Positions 36,352 to 46,500 of a stretch of 64,000 nt of DNA are shown here, one piece after another (the first letter of the stretch is position 1; each line of letters starts with the position of its first letter). The notes beneath the pieces are model-generated. The model had not been told where the DNA came from and made no database searches. It saw only the letters and a list, made by a program, of their open reading frames with translations. A program made the translations under genes and the position numbers. Source of the DNA: a candidate division Hyd24-12 bacterium UBA6080 (GTDB lineage: Bacteria > Fermentibacterota > Fermentibacteria > Fermentibacterales > JCC-6); NCBI GenBank assembly GCA_002436025.1, contig DIXM01000013.1, positions 62,001 through 126,000 of the forward strand, in the 5' to 3' direction.

Positions 36352-36626
36352 AAGGCCTTCCCTTTCTGCTCCTGCTGCTTCTCTGCGGGTGCAGCCTGAA
36401 CTCCGATCCAGTCGACAACGCCCCTGCGGTTGTCCTGGGAACCGAGTGCGACCTCGACCACGAGCACCAACAGCATGAAGCGGGAAATGTCTGCAGCGAA
36501 ACCCGATGGTTCTTCACACAGCCATGGGCCGCAGAGTGGTTCTGGGGCAAGCTTCTTAGGGACTGTTTCGTTCTTCTGGCTCTGGCGGGCTTCGTTGTAC
36601 TTGTTTCGCGCAGGAGGGACTCATGA
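36348..36626 (+). CDS. Small lipoprotein with a C-terminal membrane helix
   Basis: 92 residues from GTG 36348, overlapping the permease stop. KGLPFLLLLLLCGCSL is a lipoprotein signal with cleavage before Cys; a second hydrophobic helix (LRDCFVLLALAGFVVLVSRRR) ends the chain. The mature middle is acidic and histidine-rich (DLDHEHQQHEAGNVC), possibly metal-binding. A protein both lipid-anchored and membrane-spanning is unusual, so one end may instead be an uncleaved anchor. No family recognised. Confidence 0.6.
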   Translation: MKGLPFLLLLLLCGCSLNSDPVDNAPAVVLGTECDLDHEHQQHEAGNVCSETRWFFTQPWAAEWFWGKLLRDCFVLLALAGFVVLVSRRRDS

Positions 36627-37318
36627 GGATCAGAGAGAGCATCGCTCCTTTGGGAGCCGCGGTCGTCTTTCTTGTCCTCGCTTTCGCAAGCGGCAGTGTT
36701 GTAAGGGATGAGCACAGGGCGGACATTTCCGATAATCTGGGCACGATAGGTTCAGGGATAGGCAGGCTGAGGCGCGTCGCGGCTTCCGCCCTTTACCTCC
36801 AAATGGACGACTACCACCACATAGGTATGTACCAGGGGCAATCCTGGGCCACCATCACCGACTACCTTCCACAGGCATGGCTGGTTTCCAGGCTCGACCC
36901 CGGCTTTTCGGTGGTCTTTGTGGATGCGGCGAACCATCTGGCGGTCAACCTGGGCATGGTTGAGGAAGGGCTCGATCTGGCACGGGAAGGTATCAGGCAC
37001 AACCCCGACAGCCTCGATATCGCCTTTGAGTACGCTTTCCTTCTCTTCGAAACGGGTGCGGGAAGCAGCGGCGAAACCGCTCTGGCGGTACTTCACTACC
37101 ATGATCTTCTAAGGCTTGCCTGCGGCGACCAGGCCGCTCCCTTCAGGGAATCATCGGCTTCCCTGATCGCCGCCGAGGCACTCTCCCATACCATGCCTGA
37201 GTTCAGCGAGTTGTATGCAAGAAGGGCACAGTTCATCTCCATCGCCCTTCGGTCCGGGCTATACTACCCGGGATACCTTAGCGAGTCACCGGAGCATTCG
37301 AACGGAGGCAATCAATGA
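36623..37318 (+). CDS. TPR-like membrane-anchored protein of the ABC operon
   Basis: 231 residues with a four-base overlap at each end (ATGA). The N-terminal helix LGAAVVFLVLAFASGSVV is a signal anchor. The region 60-170 contains helix pairs such as WLVSRLDPGFSVVFVDAANHLAVNLGMVEEGLDLAREGIRHNPDSLDIAFEYAFLLFE in which the GLDLAREGIRHNPDS stretch matches a TPR unit. The topology places the helices outside the inner membrane. Probably an adaptor for the transporter; the partner is unknown. Confidence 0.6.
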   Translation: MRIRESIAPLGAAVVFLVLAFASGSVVRDEHRADISDNLGTIGSGIGRLRRVAASALYLQMDDYHHIGMYQGQSWATITDYLPQAWLVSRLDPGFSVVFVDAANHLAVNLGMVEEGLDLAREGIRHNPDSLDIAFEYAFLLFETGAGSSGETALAVLHYHDLLRLACGDQAAPFRESSASLIAAEALSHTMPEFSELYARRAQFISIALRSGLYYPGYLSESPEHSNGGNQ

Positions 37319-37821
37319 CTTACACCATGCCGATGGACCTTACGGCCAAGATCATCTGGTACTGCACTCCGGTGGATGTGGAAGAAGGGGATGTGATCCT
37401 CAAGCGGGGGGACACCTCGACCGACCTCTACATCATCACCAGGGGTAAATTCAGGGTCTACGACGATTCGCGCAACGAGGATTTTCTTCTGGCAATGCTG
37501 GAAAGGGGCAGCGTGTTCGGCGAGATGGCATTCCTGGACGGGCTTCCCCGTTCGGCCACCATCGAGGCGTGCACGGCCGGCAGCCTTCTGCGGCTGGGCG
37601 AGCAGGAGTTCAACCGGATGACGATCAAGGCCCCTGAAACCTCGGTGAAGTTCCTCAGGGCGCTTTCCGGTATCGTCTGCAGAAGGCTCAGGGTGATGAA
37701 CGACGCACTGGCGGGAGTGGCGTTCAGCAGCGGACCAATGTCACCCGAAGAGGAACAGGAGCTGCTGGACACGATCCGAGCCATGCACCATTCCGTGAAA
37801 GTCGAGCTTACGGACGAGTGA
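37315..37821 (+). CDS. Cyclic-nucleotide-binding-domain protein
   Basis: 168 residues. A cNMP-binding beta roll occupies residues 15-120: EEGDVILKRGDTSTDLYIITRG, then LERGSVFGEMAFLDGLPRSATIEA, the phosphate-binding cassette. In CAP the equivalent segment has Gly-Glu and Arg-Ser/Thr; both are present here. No helix-turn-helix follows (only 45 residues remain), so it is a stand-alone sensor, not a transcription factor. As the last gene of the ABC operon it may make the transporter respond to a nucleotide second messenger. Confidence 0.82.
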   Translation: MTYTMPMDLTAKIIWYCTPVDVEEGDVILKRGDTSTDLYIITRGKFRVYDDSRNEDFLLAMLERGSVFGEMAFLDGLPRSATIEACTAGSLLRLGEQEFNRMTIKAPETSVKFLRALSGIVCRRLRVMNDALAGVAFSSGPMSPEEEQELLDTIRAMHHSVKVELTDE

Positions 37822-37826
37822 CGGGT

Positions 37827-38141
37827 CTAGGGATTGTCCCGGTGAATGGGTTCCACGACCCATATGAAATGATTGCAGTCGGATAGCGGGATTCTCTCAA
37901 GCGTGTAGTTCTGCCACTCACTGTCCTGTATGCGCAGATCATACCATCCGCGTGTGACCTGGAAGATCAGCGAGCTGTCGGGAAGCAGCACCGACATGCT
38001 GAGCATGTCAACCCATTTCTCGCGACCGGCTTCGGTTATCCAGATGAAATAGAGCTCGAGGTCGGTGCCGTTCTTGATCTCAACGGTTGCGGCCATCACC
38101 CCGAGTGACAGGATAAGGATCAGCAGAACTGCTTGTTTCAT
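37827..38141 (-). CDS. Small secreted protein, single copy of the NGT/W domain
   Basis: 104 residues from ATG 38141 with GAGGTAAC upstream. A short signal (KQAVLLILILSLGVMA) is followed by about 85 residues: VEIKNGTDLELYFIWIT, KWVDMLSMSVLLPDSSLIF, GWYDLRIQDSEW and a final HFIWVVEP. This matches in order the domain duplicated in the protein at 56018-56641 (ITNSTGGYSIYYVYIS ... GTYDVKLIDEDGDEY ... VNWNV). Its function is unknown. It is convergent with the ABC operon, five bases from its end. Confidence 0.68.
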   Translation of the reverse strand: MKQAVLLILILSLGVMAATVEIKNGTDLELYFIWITEAGREKWVDMLSMSVLLPDSSLIFQVTRGWYDLRIQDSEWQNYTLERIPLSDCNHFIWVVEPIHRDNP

Positions 38142-38175
38142 TGTTACCTCACGGGACTTTACCCGCTTGACCCCT

Positions 38176-40278
38176 TTATGTTCCATCCATGGAGAGGCTG
38201 AGCCTGCGCCGTTCAAGGTCGACACCGATGACCTTCACCTCGACCCACTGGCCAACCGTCACCACATCTGACGGGTTCCTCACGAAGGATGAACTCATCC
38301 TGCTGATGTGAACAAGCCCGTCGGTATGCACCCCCACGTCCACGAATGCCCCGAATCCCGTAACATTGGTGACGATGCCCGGAAGGACCATTCCCTCGGT
38401 GATGTCCGGAAGGTCGTGCACATCCGCGAAACTGCGGGCCTCGAACTGCTGCCTGGGGTCCCTTCCGGGTTTTTCCAGTTCCCTCATGATATCCGTCAAT
38501 GTGGGAAGACCCACCTCTTCGGTCATGTAGTCTTCCAGCCTGAGCCCGGCCCTGATCTCCCTGCCGGTCATCAGCCCCCTGACATCGGTGCCAAGGTCCT
38601 CCGCCATCCTCTGGACAAGGCCGTACCTTTCGGGATGGACAGCGCTGGCATCAAGGGGCTCCACCCCGTCGCTGATGCGCAGGAAGCCGGCGCACTGCTG
38701 AAAAGCCTTCGGACCAAGACCGGGAACGGACAGAAGCTGCTTCCTGGATGAGAAGGGGCCGTTCGCCGTACGTGTTTCAACCACGGCTCTTGCGGTCTTG
38801 GGGCCAAGGCCGGAAACGTACGTCAGAAGTCTGGCGCTCGCGGTGTTCAGCTCGACCCCCACCGAGTTCACGCACCGCATGACGGTGTCATCGAGGTTCC
38901 GCTTCAAAAGGGCCGCATCAACATCGTGCTGGTACTGACCCACTCCGATGCTTTCGGGGTCGATCTTCACCAGTTCTGCCAGGGGGTCCTGAAGCCTTCT
39001 GCCGATGGATATCGCTCCCCTGACGGTGAGATCGAGGTCGGGGAACTCGTCACGGGCCTCCTTCGAGGCCGAGTAAACCGATGCCCCGCTCTCGCTCACC
39101 ATCACCACCGTCGAACCGAGGTTCAGGCCGCGAATGAAGGCTTCGGTCTCGCGGCCGCCCGTTCCGTTCCCCACCGCAATGAACTCGGGATCGTAAACTT
39201 CCTGCATCCTTCTCAGCCTGGCCTCGGCATCGGGTTTTCGGTGGAGCATGAACACATCATGGTGCAGCAGGGCGCCCTGGGCGTCGAGGACCGCGACCTT
39301 GCACCCCGTCCGAAGACCGGGGTCGACACCCAGCACGCTCCTTCTGCCGAGCGGCGGTGACATGAGCAGGTTCTCGAGATTGGACGAGAACACCCTGACG
39401 GCCTCGAGGTCAGCGTTCTCCTTCGAAACGGCCCGGGCTTCGGTTTCCATCTGGGGGCCGAGAAGCCTACGGAAACCGTCGTGCAGGGCGTCCTGTATCT
39501 GAAGGGCTTCCGGTGTGCCCTTCGCTCGAATGAACCTTTTCTCGGGTATCCCCTGCGCCTTCTCTTCCGGAACAGTCACGGAGAGGTTCAGGAACAGCTC
39601 CTTCTCACCCCGGCGCATTGCGAGGACCCTGTGTGAAGGTGTTTTGGCCACGGGCTCGCTCCAGGCGAACCAGTCCCGGTATTTGCTGCCCTCGGTTTCC
39701 TTCCCCGGGATAACCCTGCACTGAAAGGTGCCCTCCCGTGAGTAGAGCCTTCTGACGGACTCACGTGTCTCGAGGTCTTCAGAGGAGATCTGGGCGATTA
39801 TGTCACGGGCGCCTTCCAGCGCTTCCTCCGGGGTGTTCACGCCCTTCTCGGGGTCGACGAATTCCTGCGCGTACTTAAGCGGGTCGCCGCCGAGCTGTTC
39901 AAGCATCCGTTCCGCCAGGGGGCGAAGCCCCTTCTCCTCGGCGATGGTGGCTCGGTTTCGCCTTTTCGGGCGGAACGGAAGGTAGACATCTTCAAGGCGT
40001 GTCAGTGTGTCGGCCTGTTCAACGGCGGTCTTGAGTTCCGGGGTTAGAAGCTCCCTTTCGGAAAGTGACTTGAGAATGGCCTCGCGTCTTGCGGCGAGAG
40101 CCCTGAAGGCCGATGCCTGATCCCTCACCGCGGCGACTTCGACCTCGTCCATGCCGCCCGACATCTCCTTGCGGTATCGTGCAATGAAGGGGACCGTGGC
40201 GCCCTGGTCGAGCAGATCGACAACAGCCCTGACGGCCTTTTCAGGCAGATGCAGCGTTTTTGCCAGTTGGGTATGCAT
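38176..40278 (-). CDS. tex: Tex-family RNA-binding transcriptional accessory protein
   Basis: 700 residues from ATG 40278; the extra 28 codons upstream are unlike the family. Landmarks: N-terminal VPFIARYRKEMSGGMDEVEV, a YqgF-like RNase-H-fold domain from about 315 (VLGVDPGLRTGCKVAVLD, VGNGTGGRETEAF), helix-hairpin-helix units (GLGPKTARAVVETR, VPGLGPKAFQQCAGFLRI) and a C-terminal S1 RNA-binding domain (VLPGIVTNVTGFGAFVDVGV). Tex proteins bind nucleic acid and affect transcription. It is divergent from the EF-G gene. Confidence 0.93.
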   Translation of the reverse strand: MHTQLAKTLHLPEKAVRAVVDLLDQGATVPFIARYRKEMSGGMDEVEVAAVRDQASAFRALAARREAILKSLSERELLTPELKTAVEQADTLTRLEDVYLPFRPKRRNRATIAEEKGLRPLAERMLEQLGGDPLKYAQEFVDPEKGVNTPEEALEGARDIIAQISSEDLETRESVRRLYSREGTFQCRVIPGKETEGSKYRDWFAWSEPVAKTPSHRVLAMRRGEKELFLNLSVTVPEEKAQGIPEKRFIRAKGTPEALQIQDALHDGFRRLLGPQMETEARAVSKENADLEAVRVFSSNLENLLMSPPLGRRSVLGVDPGLRTGCKVAVLDAQGALLHHDVFMLHRKPDAEARLRRMQEVYDPEFIAVGNGTGGRETEAFIRGLNLGSTVVMVSESGASVYSASKEARDEFPDLDLTVRGAISIGRRLQDPLAELVKIDPESIGVGQYQHDVDAALLKRNLDDTVMRCVNSVGVELNTASARLLTYVSGLGPKTARAVVETRTANGPFSSRKQLLSVPGLGPKAFQQCAGFLRISDGVEPLDASAVHPERYGLVQRMAEDLGTDVRGLMTGREIRAGLRLEDYMTEEVGLPTLTDIMRELEKPGRDPRQQFEARSFADVHDLPDITEGMVLPGIVTNVTGFGAFVDVGVHTDGLVHISRMSSSFVRNPSDVVTVGQWVEVKVIGVDLERRRLSLSMDGT

Positions 40279-40376
40279 GGCGGCAATATATGACGGAGCG
40301 GGCAAAGGGGCTTGCGGGGGGTGTATATTACGGGCCGTTTGACATTTGCTGTATTCCCACACGCTTTGGAGACCAA

Positions 40377-42461
40377 ATGAGCAGGCAGTTCCCCCTGGAA
40401 AGGCTTCGAAACATAGGCATCATGGCCCACATCGACGCTGGGAAGACAACCGTCTCCGAGCGCATCCTCTTCTACACCGGAAGGTCCAGCAGGATCGGAG
40501 AGGTTCACGATGGTGCGGCAACGATGGACTGGATGGAACAGGAGCAGGAAAGGGGAATAACGATAACCAGCGCCGCCACCACCACGGTATGGAAAGACCA
40601 CCAGATAAACCTCATCGACACGCCGGGCCACGTGGATTTCACAGTCGAGGTCGAGCGCAGTCTGAGGGTGCTGGACGGAGCCATCGCCCTCTTCTGCGGC
40701 GTTGGCGGCGTTGAGCCACAGAGCGAAGCCGTCTGGCGCCAGGCCGACCGGTACGGCGTGCCACGCATAGCCTTCGTGAACAAGATGGACAGGGCGGGTG
40801 CCGACTTCTACGGGGTCTTGCGCTCGCTTCACGCCAAACTTGGCGCGAACGCCATACCGGTTACCATTCCCATCATCGGTGACACCGGCCTCGAAGGGGT
40901 CGTGGATCTGGTGGACAATGTCGCAGTGTTCTACGATGAGCTATCCAGCGGCATGAAGTGGCGCGAGGCCCCAATTCCCGAGCACATGCGGGAATCTGCA
41001 GAGAGGCAGCGGCTCATTCTTGTGGAAAAAGTAAGCGAGGTCGATGAAAGCCTTCTGGATAAGTTCTGCGAAGGTGTTGCCATAGGTCGTGAGGAACTCT
41101 CCCTGGCGATCAGAAAGGCCACGCACGCCCAGCTGGTCTGCCCGGTGCTCTGCGGAAGCGCCTACAAGAACAAGGGCATACAAAGGCTTCTGGACGCTGT
41201 GATCGCCTACCTTCCCAGCCCGCTCGACCTTGCCCCCGTGATAGGGACGGCTCCCGTCGACGGCACTGAGATAACCAGGGTTCCAAAAGACTCGGGAAGG
41301 CTTGCGGCCCTGGCCTTCAAGGTGGCAACGGACAAACACACGGGCAAACTGGTCTTCGTACGGGTCTACAGCGGCACGCTCGAATCGGGAAGCTACGTGT
41401 ACAACTCCACCCGGAAGGTCAAGCAGAGGGTGGGCCGCCTCCTGAGGATGCACGCCAATCGCCGGGAAGCCGTCGATTGCCTTTATTCAGGAGAGATCGG
41501 TGCGGTCATAGGCCTCACCGAAACCGTGACGGGCGACACCCTTTCATGCGCCGATCATCCCATAGTGCTCGAGGCCATTGAGTTCCCCGCACCTGTCCTC
41601 AGCGTTGCCCTGACAACCGAAAAAAGGCAGGACCGGGACAAGCTTACCGACGCCCTGTCCAAGCTGTCCGAAGAGGACCCGACCTTCATCGTGGAAACCC
41701 ATGAGGAAACCGGGGAAACCCTTGTGAGCGGAATGGGTGAGCTTCACCTCGAGATCATTATCGACCGTTTGAAAAGGGAATTCAGCGTTGAAACGCTAAC
41801 CTCCCCACCCAGGGTGGCGTACCGCGAAACCATCACCGGCAGCACCGACTGGAACGAGAAGTTCGTGAAACAGACCGGTGGGAAGGGTCAGTACGCCCAC
41901 ATAATCTTCAAACTCACCCCGCTCCCTGCGGGAAGCGGGTTTGAGTTCGAGAACAAAGTGGTGGGCGGCAACATCCCCCGGGAATACATTCCCGCCATCG
42001 AAAAGGGTGTGATAGACGCCATGAAAAGGGGAGTCTACGCCCGCTGCCCGGTGGTCGATGTAAAGTTCACCCTTCTGGACGGCACCTTTCACACCGTGGA
42101 CTCATCGGAAATGGCGTTTCGGACCTGCGGTTCCATGGGCTTCACCAAGGCGTTTCTCAAATGCGCCCCGCAGATACTCGAACCCGTCATGGGAGTCACG
42201 GTCATGACCCCCGAGGATTACGCCGGTGGAGTGAGCGGAGGCATCTACGAGAAGAGGGGCATGATCACAGGCATGGACAGCCGCGGAACCTCCAAGGAGA
42301 TCAGGGCGATGGTGCCACTCAGCGAGATGTTCGGCTACGCCACTGACCTCAGGAATGCCACCCAGGGAAGGGCTTCGTTCTCAATGCAGTTCGAGCATTA
42401 CGAACCTGTTCCCATGAGCGTCGCCGAGGAGATCGTGAAGAAGGTGAAGCGGGGGGATTAG
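40377..42461 (+). CDS. fusA: Translation elongation factor G
   Basis: 694 residues from ATG 40377, preceded by GGAG. GTPase motifs: AHIDAGKTT (P loop), a switch region with DWMEQEQERGITITSAATT, DTPGHVDFTVE (G3) and NKMDRAGAD (G4), followed by the beta-barrel, HETGETLVSGMGELHLEI of domain III and the domain IV and V segments. It moves tRNA and mRNA on the ribosome after peptide-bond formation. TTGACA at 40339-40344 may be a -35 element. It is unlinked to S7/S12/EF-Tu genes, so it may be a second EF-G copy. The stop overlaps the stop of the converging gene by four bases. Confidence 0.95.
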   Translation: MSRQFPLERLRNIGIMAHIDAGKTTVSERILFYTGRSSRIGEVHDGAATMDWMEQEQERGITITSAATTTVWKDHQINLIDTPGHVDFTVEVERSLRVLDGAIALFCGVGGVEPQSEAVWRQADRYGVPRIAFVNKMDRAGADFYGVLRSLHAKLGANAIPVTIPIIGDTGLEGVVDLVDNVAVFYDELSSGMKWREAPIPEHMRESAERQRLILVEKVSEVDESLLDKFCEGVAIGREELSLAIRKATHAQLVCPVLCGSAYKNKGIQRLLDAVIAYLPSPLDLAPVIGTAPVDGTEITRVPKDSGRLAALAFKVATDKHTGKLVFVRVYSGTLESGSYVYNSTRKVKQRVGRLLRMHANRREAVDCLYSGEIGAVIGLTETVTGDTLSCADHPIVLEAIEFPAPVLSVALTTEKRQDRDKLTDALSKLSEEDPTFIVETHEETGETLVSGMGELHLEIIIDRLKREFSVETLTSPPRVAYRETITGSTDWNEKFVKQTGGKGQYAHIIFKLTPLPAGSGFEFENKVVGGNIPREYIPAIEKGVIDAMKRGVYARCPVVDVKFTLLDGTFHTVDSSEMAFRTCGSMGFTKAFLKCAPQILEPVMGVTVMTPEDYAGGVSGGIYEKRGMITGMDSRGTSKEIRAMVPLSEMFGYATDLRNATQGRASFSMQFEHYEPVPMSVAEEIVKKVKRGD

Positions 42462-43426
42462 CCCGTAACGGCCCAGACCACTGCGTCGAGGTGTTCTCCG
42501 TCCCTGGTGAGATACCCCTTCAAAACACCCTCCCTGGTCATGCCGGCCTTCTCGAGTACCCTTCCGCTCGCGGGGTTGTCGGGAAAATGGTTGGCGCTGA
42601 TGCGGTGAAGCCCCATCACTTCCCTTCCGAAGGCGATGAGACTTGTGACGGCCTCGGTGCAGTAACCGCGGTTCCAGCGGGACGGCGTGATCCAGTAACC
42701 GATCTCGGCGGATCCTTTTCGGTTCGGGGATATCCCTGCGCAGCCCACGATCAGGCCGCTCTCCTTCTCCACCACCGCGAAGACGCCCCCCTTTTCCCCA
42801 AGGAAGTCGTTGTACCGCCCGCTTACGAAAGAGACCGCGTCTTCAAGCGTATAGGGGTGGGGAAGGCCGGCCGTGCCCCTGGCCACGGGCTCGTGGTCGG
42901 CTGCAGCCCTCAGCTGTTCTTCATCACCCTTTGACAGACCTCTCAGGATGAGCCTGGAGGTATCCAGAACAGGCTTCTCCCAGACCGCGGGGTTCCTTTT
43001 CATCGTCATACCCGTGATCCTCACCCGGAAAACGCACGTTCCCTCGAGGGACCTGTCGCTTACCTCCTGCCGGGAGCCCGAAAAACTTCTCAGAAGGACG
43101 GCCATCCCCAGCCTCTTATCCTCCAGCGCCTCCAGGAACTCAACTTCGCCTTCGCCGATCACGCTTTCGTAGTGAATGTCGTCAGTGCCCACCACTGAAA
43201 TGATCCGGCTCATCTCGAACACGACCGAGGGGTTCCTTTTCAGCATGTCGATCTTCTCCCCCTCGGGGGAACTGTGGAAGAAAAGGCACTCCTCCGAATA
43301 GCCGAAACACATGGGAACAAGTCTCATCCGGCCGTCGGCACTGATCCCGAGGGTGCAGGACTTGAACCTTCCCAGAGCCCCGATGATCTCTCCCGGGTCG
43401 GTGATCTCCCTGTCGGTGCGTCTCAC
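42458..43426 (-). CDS. Fusion of a NimA-like FMN-binding domain with a RimJ-type GNAT acetyltransferase
   Basis: 322 residues from GTG 43426, whose sequence VRRTDREITDPGEII matches the usual opening of NimA/pyridoxamine-phosphate-oxidase-like proteins and is preceded by AAGGA. Residues 1-155 form the split-barrel domain (CTLGISADGRMRLVPMCFGY, LFFHSSPEGEKIDMLKRNP, VIGEGEVEFLE). After a short link, residues 158-322 are a GNAT domain (TSRLILRGLSKGDEEQL, IGYWITPSRWNRGYCTEAV, NPASGRVLEKAGM). Both halves exist as separate proteins elsewhere. Substrates unknown. It converges on and overlaps fusA by four bases. Confidence 0.8.
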   Translation of the reverse strand: MRRTDREITDPGEIIGALGRFKSCTLGISADGRMRLVPMCFGYSEECLFFHSSPEGEKIDMLKRNPSVVFEMSRIISVVGTDDIHYESVIGEGEVEFLEALEDKRLGMAVLLRSFSGSRQEVSDRSLEGTCVFRVRITGMTMKRNPAVWEKPVLDTSRLILRGLSKGDEEQLRAAADHEPVARGTAGLPHPYTLEDAVSFVSGRYNDFLGEKGGVFAVVEKESGLIVGCAGISPNRKGSAEIGYWITPSRWNRGYCTEAVTSLIAFGREVMGLHRISANHFPDNPASGRVLEKAGMTREGVLKGYLTRDGEHLDAVVWAVTG

Positions 43427-43512
43427 TCTTTCCTTCTCCAACCTTTTTCTGCATTCTTCATGAGTAGGTTTTTGCGAACATTGAATATGCAACCGACAAG
43501 GAGCGAAATCCC

Positions 43513-46500
43513 ATGAGCGCATTGCTGGTTCTCTTCCTCGCGGCCGGTTCTTTCAGGGTGACCGTCCCCCTCGAGTCGCTGATAGGGGAAGAGGTTCTGG
43601 CCGATATGCCGGAGGGGGTTTCCGTGCGGGTATCCGGGGGACTGCCGGGGTGCGTTCCCGGGGCTCCCGACCTTCCGGCGGTCCCCTGGACCTTTTCACT
43701 GCCAATGGGTGAATCCGCAGTTTCGATTGACATCAGCGGGGTCGAGTGGGTATCGGTTTCCACGGACAGGGCTGTCCGCCCGCTGGCCGCGCCGACCCCC
43801 CTGATTGCCGTTCCGGCAGACACACCCGCCTCCGACCCAGCGATCTACGGTATGGCCGGCTTCTGGCCCGAGTCGCCTGCGCTTCTTGCGGGCACATCCC
43901 TAAGGAACGGCGAAGCAACGGGAGAGGCGCTTGTGTATCCCTATCGTTACAACCCCGCGACGGGAGAGCTGCAAAAGCTTTTGCGCCTTGAACTCACCGT
44001 GAACACCGAAACAGCCCTCCGCTCACCCGTGGCTGGCCGTGACTCGGGATCCCCGCGCATGCTCATCGTGACGGCCCCCTCCCTGCAGGGGATCTTCGGC
44101 CAGTTGGCCCTGCGCCGGCACAGCGAGGGCATCCTCACCGAGGTCGTCACAATGGACCAGGTTCTCGCCGCCGCCGACGGCAGGGACGATGCCGAGGCCC
44201 TCAGGAACTACATCATCGCCTACAGGCAGCTTAACGGGCTCGACTACGTGCTGCTCGGGGGCGACACCGGGCTTGTCCCGTTCAGGTATGCATTTGCCAT
44301 GGAGTGCCAGGCTGGTTTTCATTCCAGGGAGGACAGCCTCCCCTGCGACCTTTACTTCTCCGATCTCGACGGCGACTGGGACGCCAACCAGAACGACCTT
44401 TTCGGCGAGATCGAAGATGAGGTCGACCTCTACCCCGACGTCTGGGTTGGGCGTGTGACGGTTGACGACGCCTCCGAGGCCCAGGCGTGGTTCGACAAGC
44501 TCGTGGCGTACGAAGACTGCGGGCAGGCCGGTCACCTTCAGGACGTGCTGTTCCTGGCCGAAGTGCTCTGGAACAACCCGTTCACCGACGGCGGGGTGAG
44601 CAAGAACATGATACAGGCGCTCTGCCTGCCGGGGTTCATGAATGTGACAAAGCTTTATCAGACCCTTGGCAATCTCAATACCGCAACCGTCATGAATGCC
44701 ATGAACGCCGGGACAAACCTGCTGAACCACAACGGACACGCATGGTACAACGGCATGAGCATCGGCAGCGGCGGCTCGATAAGCGCGTCGTTCCTGAACT
44801 CAGTCGACTCCGACGGGAGGTTCTCCGCCCTCTTCTACTCCATCGGCTGCTGGAGCGCGGCCTTCGACTTCGACGCGGTGGCCGAGCACTTTCTGACAAG
44901 CCCCGAGGGCTGCGGCGTCTCCTTCATCGGCAACTCCAGCTACGGATGGGGCTCACCGGGCAACCCCGCCTACGGCTACTCCGACATACTGGACAGGTAC
45001 TTCTTCCAGATGCTCTACCAGGACAGGAATGCCCGGATCGGTCAGGTCCTTGCCATGTCCAAGGACTTCTACATACCCTACGGCAGGTGGGAGAACGTCT
45101 ATCGCTGGCATCTCTACCAGGTGAACCTTCTTGGCGACCCATCGTTCCGGCCCTACCGCAAGGTCCCCGTCACCCCCGTGCTTTCTTTCCCTGAGTTCGT
45201 CACCGGGAACACCTCCGCTTTCCCGGTGCAGGTGTCGGGGTGCATGACCGAAGGCCTGCTTCTCTGCGTTCATGACCAGGGCGACAACCATTTCACCGAC
45301 ACCCTCGACGCTTCGGGTTACCATGCCTTCACGTTCGCGACACCTCCGCAGGGAGATGTGACCGTTACCCTCACGGGAAGCGGCGTCAGGCGCACCTCAC
45401 TCACATCCCCCCAGGCGGACGGTCCTGTGCCGGTGGTTTCGGGGTTCTCCATCGAGGACACTGGAGGAGACGGCTTCGCTTCCCCGGGCGACCTGATCAA
45501 CATCACCCTCACCCTCGCCAATCAGGGCAACGAACCCCTCTCGGGCATCTCACTCCAGGCACAGCTGGTTTCCGGCCCCGCAACTCTGCTTTCGGGCGAC
45601 ATGACTTTCCCCGACCTGGCACCCGGAGCATCCTCGGCCGGTTCGGAACCCATCGATTGCTCGATCGGCCCTGAAGCCCTCAACAACCAGCCCGTTGGTT
45701 TCCTGCTCACCGTTACTTCCCAGCAGGGATCGTTTGAGATACCAGTTACCCTCCTGGTGCACGCCCCCGGCCTCTACTTCGCCACATATTCGGTGGATGA
45801 CGGCGGGAACATGGTACCCGAGCCCGGCGAGACCTTCTCGCTTGTTCTCTCCATCGCAAACACCGGCCTGCTCGACGCCCCTGATGTCACGGGCACCATG
45901 ACGTCCCACCCCTCATGGGTGTCTTTCACCCCTGACACGGCGTACTGCGCCATGGTTCCCGCTGGCTCCACGGGCAGTTTGCAGTTCCAGTGCACGCTTG
46001 CCCCTGACGCCCCGTCACCTTCGTTCCCCTGGCTTCATCTGCTGCTCGAAACACCCTCGACAGGCTACGGCAGGGCGGATTCGCTGCGACTCACGGTCGG
46101 TGAAACGGGGATCGTCCATGACGCCGAGGCCGGCCCGCAGGGATGGGAACACGGGGGGACCGGCGACCTGTGGCGGATGACCGAACTCCAGAGTCACTCC
46201 CCTTCACACAGCTGGCAGTGCGGGAACGACCAGGGCTACCAGAACGGGATGGACTGCTGGCTTCAGAGTCCTGAGATGCACCTTGCGCCCAACTCGAGTC
46301 TCAGCTTCTGGACCACCTTCGACGTGGCCCTCTACGGTTCCGACGGCCTCTACCCTGTGCTGCTGAACCTGACGGCGGGCACCGCCGACACACTGGACTT
46401 CGTGGGTTCAGGGGGGGCTCTCTACGGCCCCGGATGCGGCATGGGTACGGGGTGGGTCTCGTTCAGCTACGACCTCTCGTTCGCCGACCCCGAAGACCTC

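Noticed and set aside
40339..40367. Promoter for fusA built on TTGACA at 40339
   Set aside because: No acceptable -10 hexamer lies 16-18 bases downstream; only the -35 match remains.
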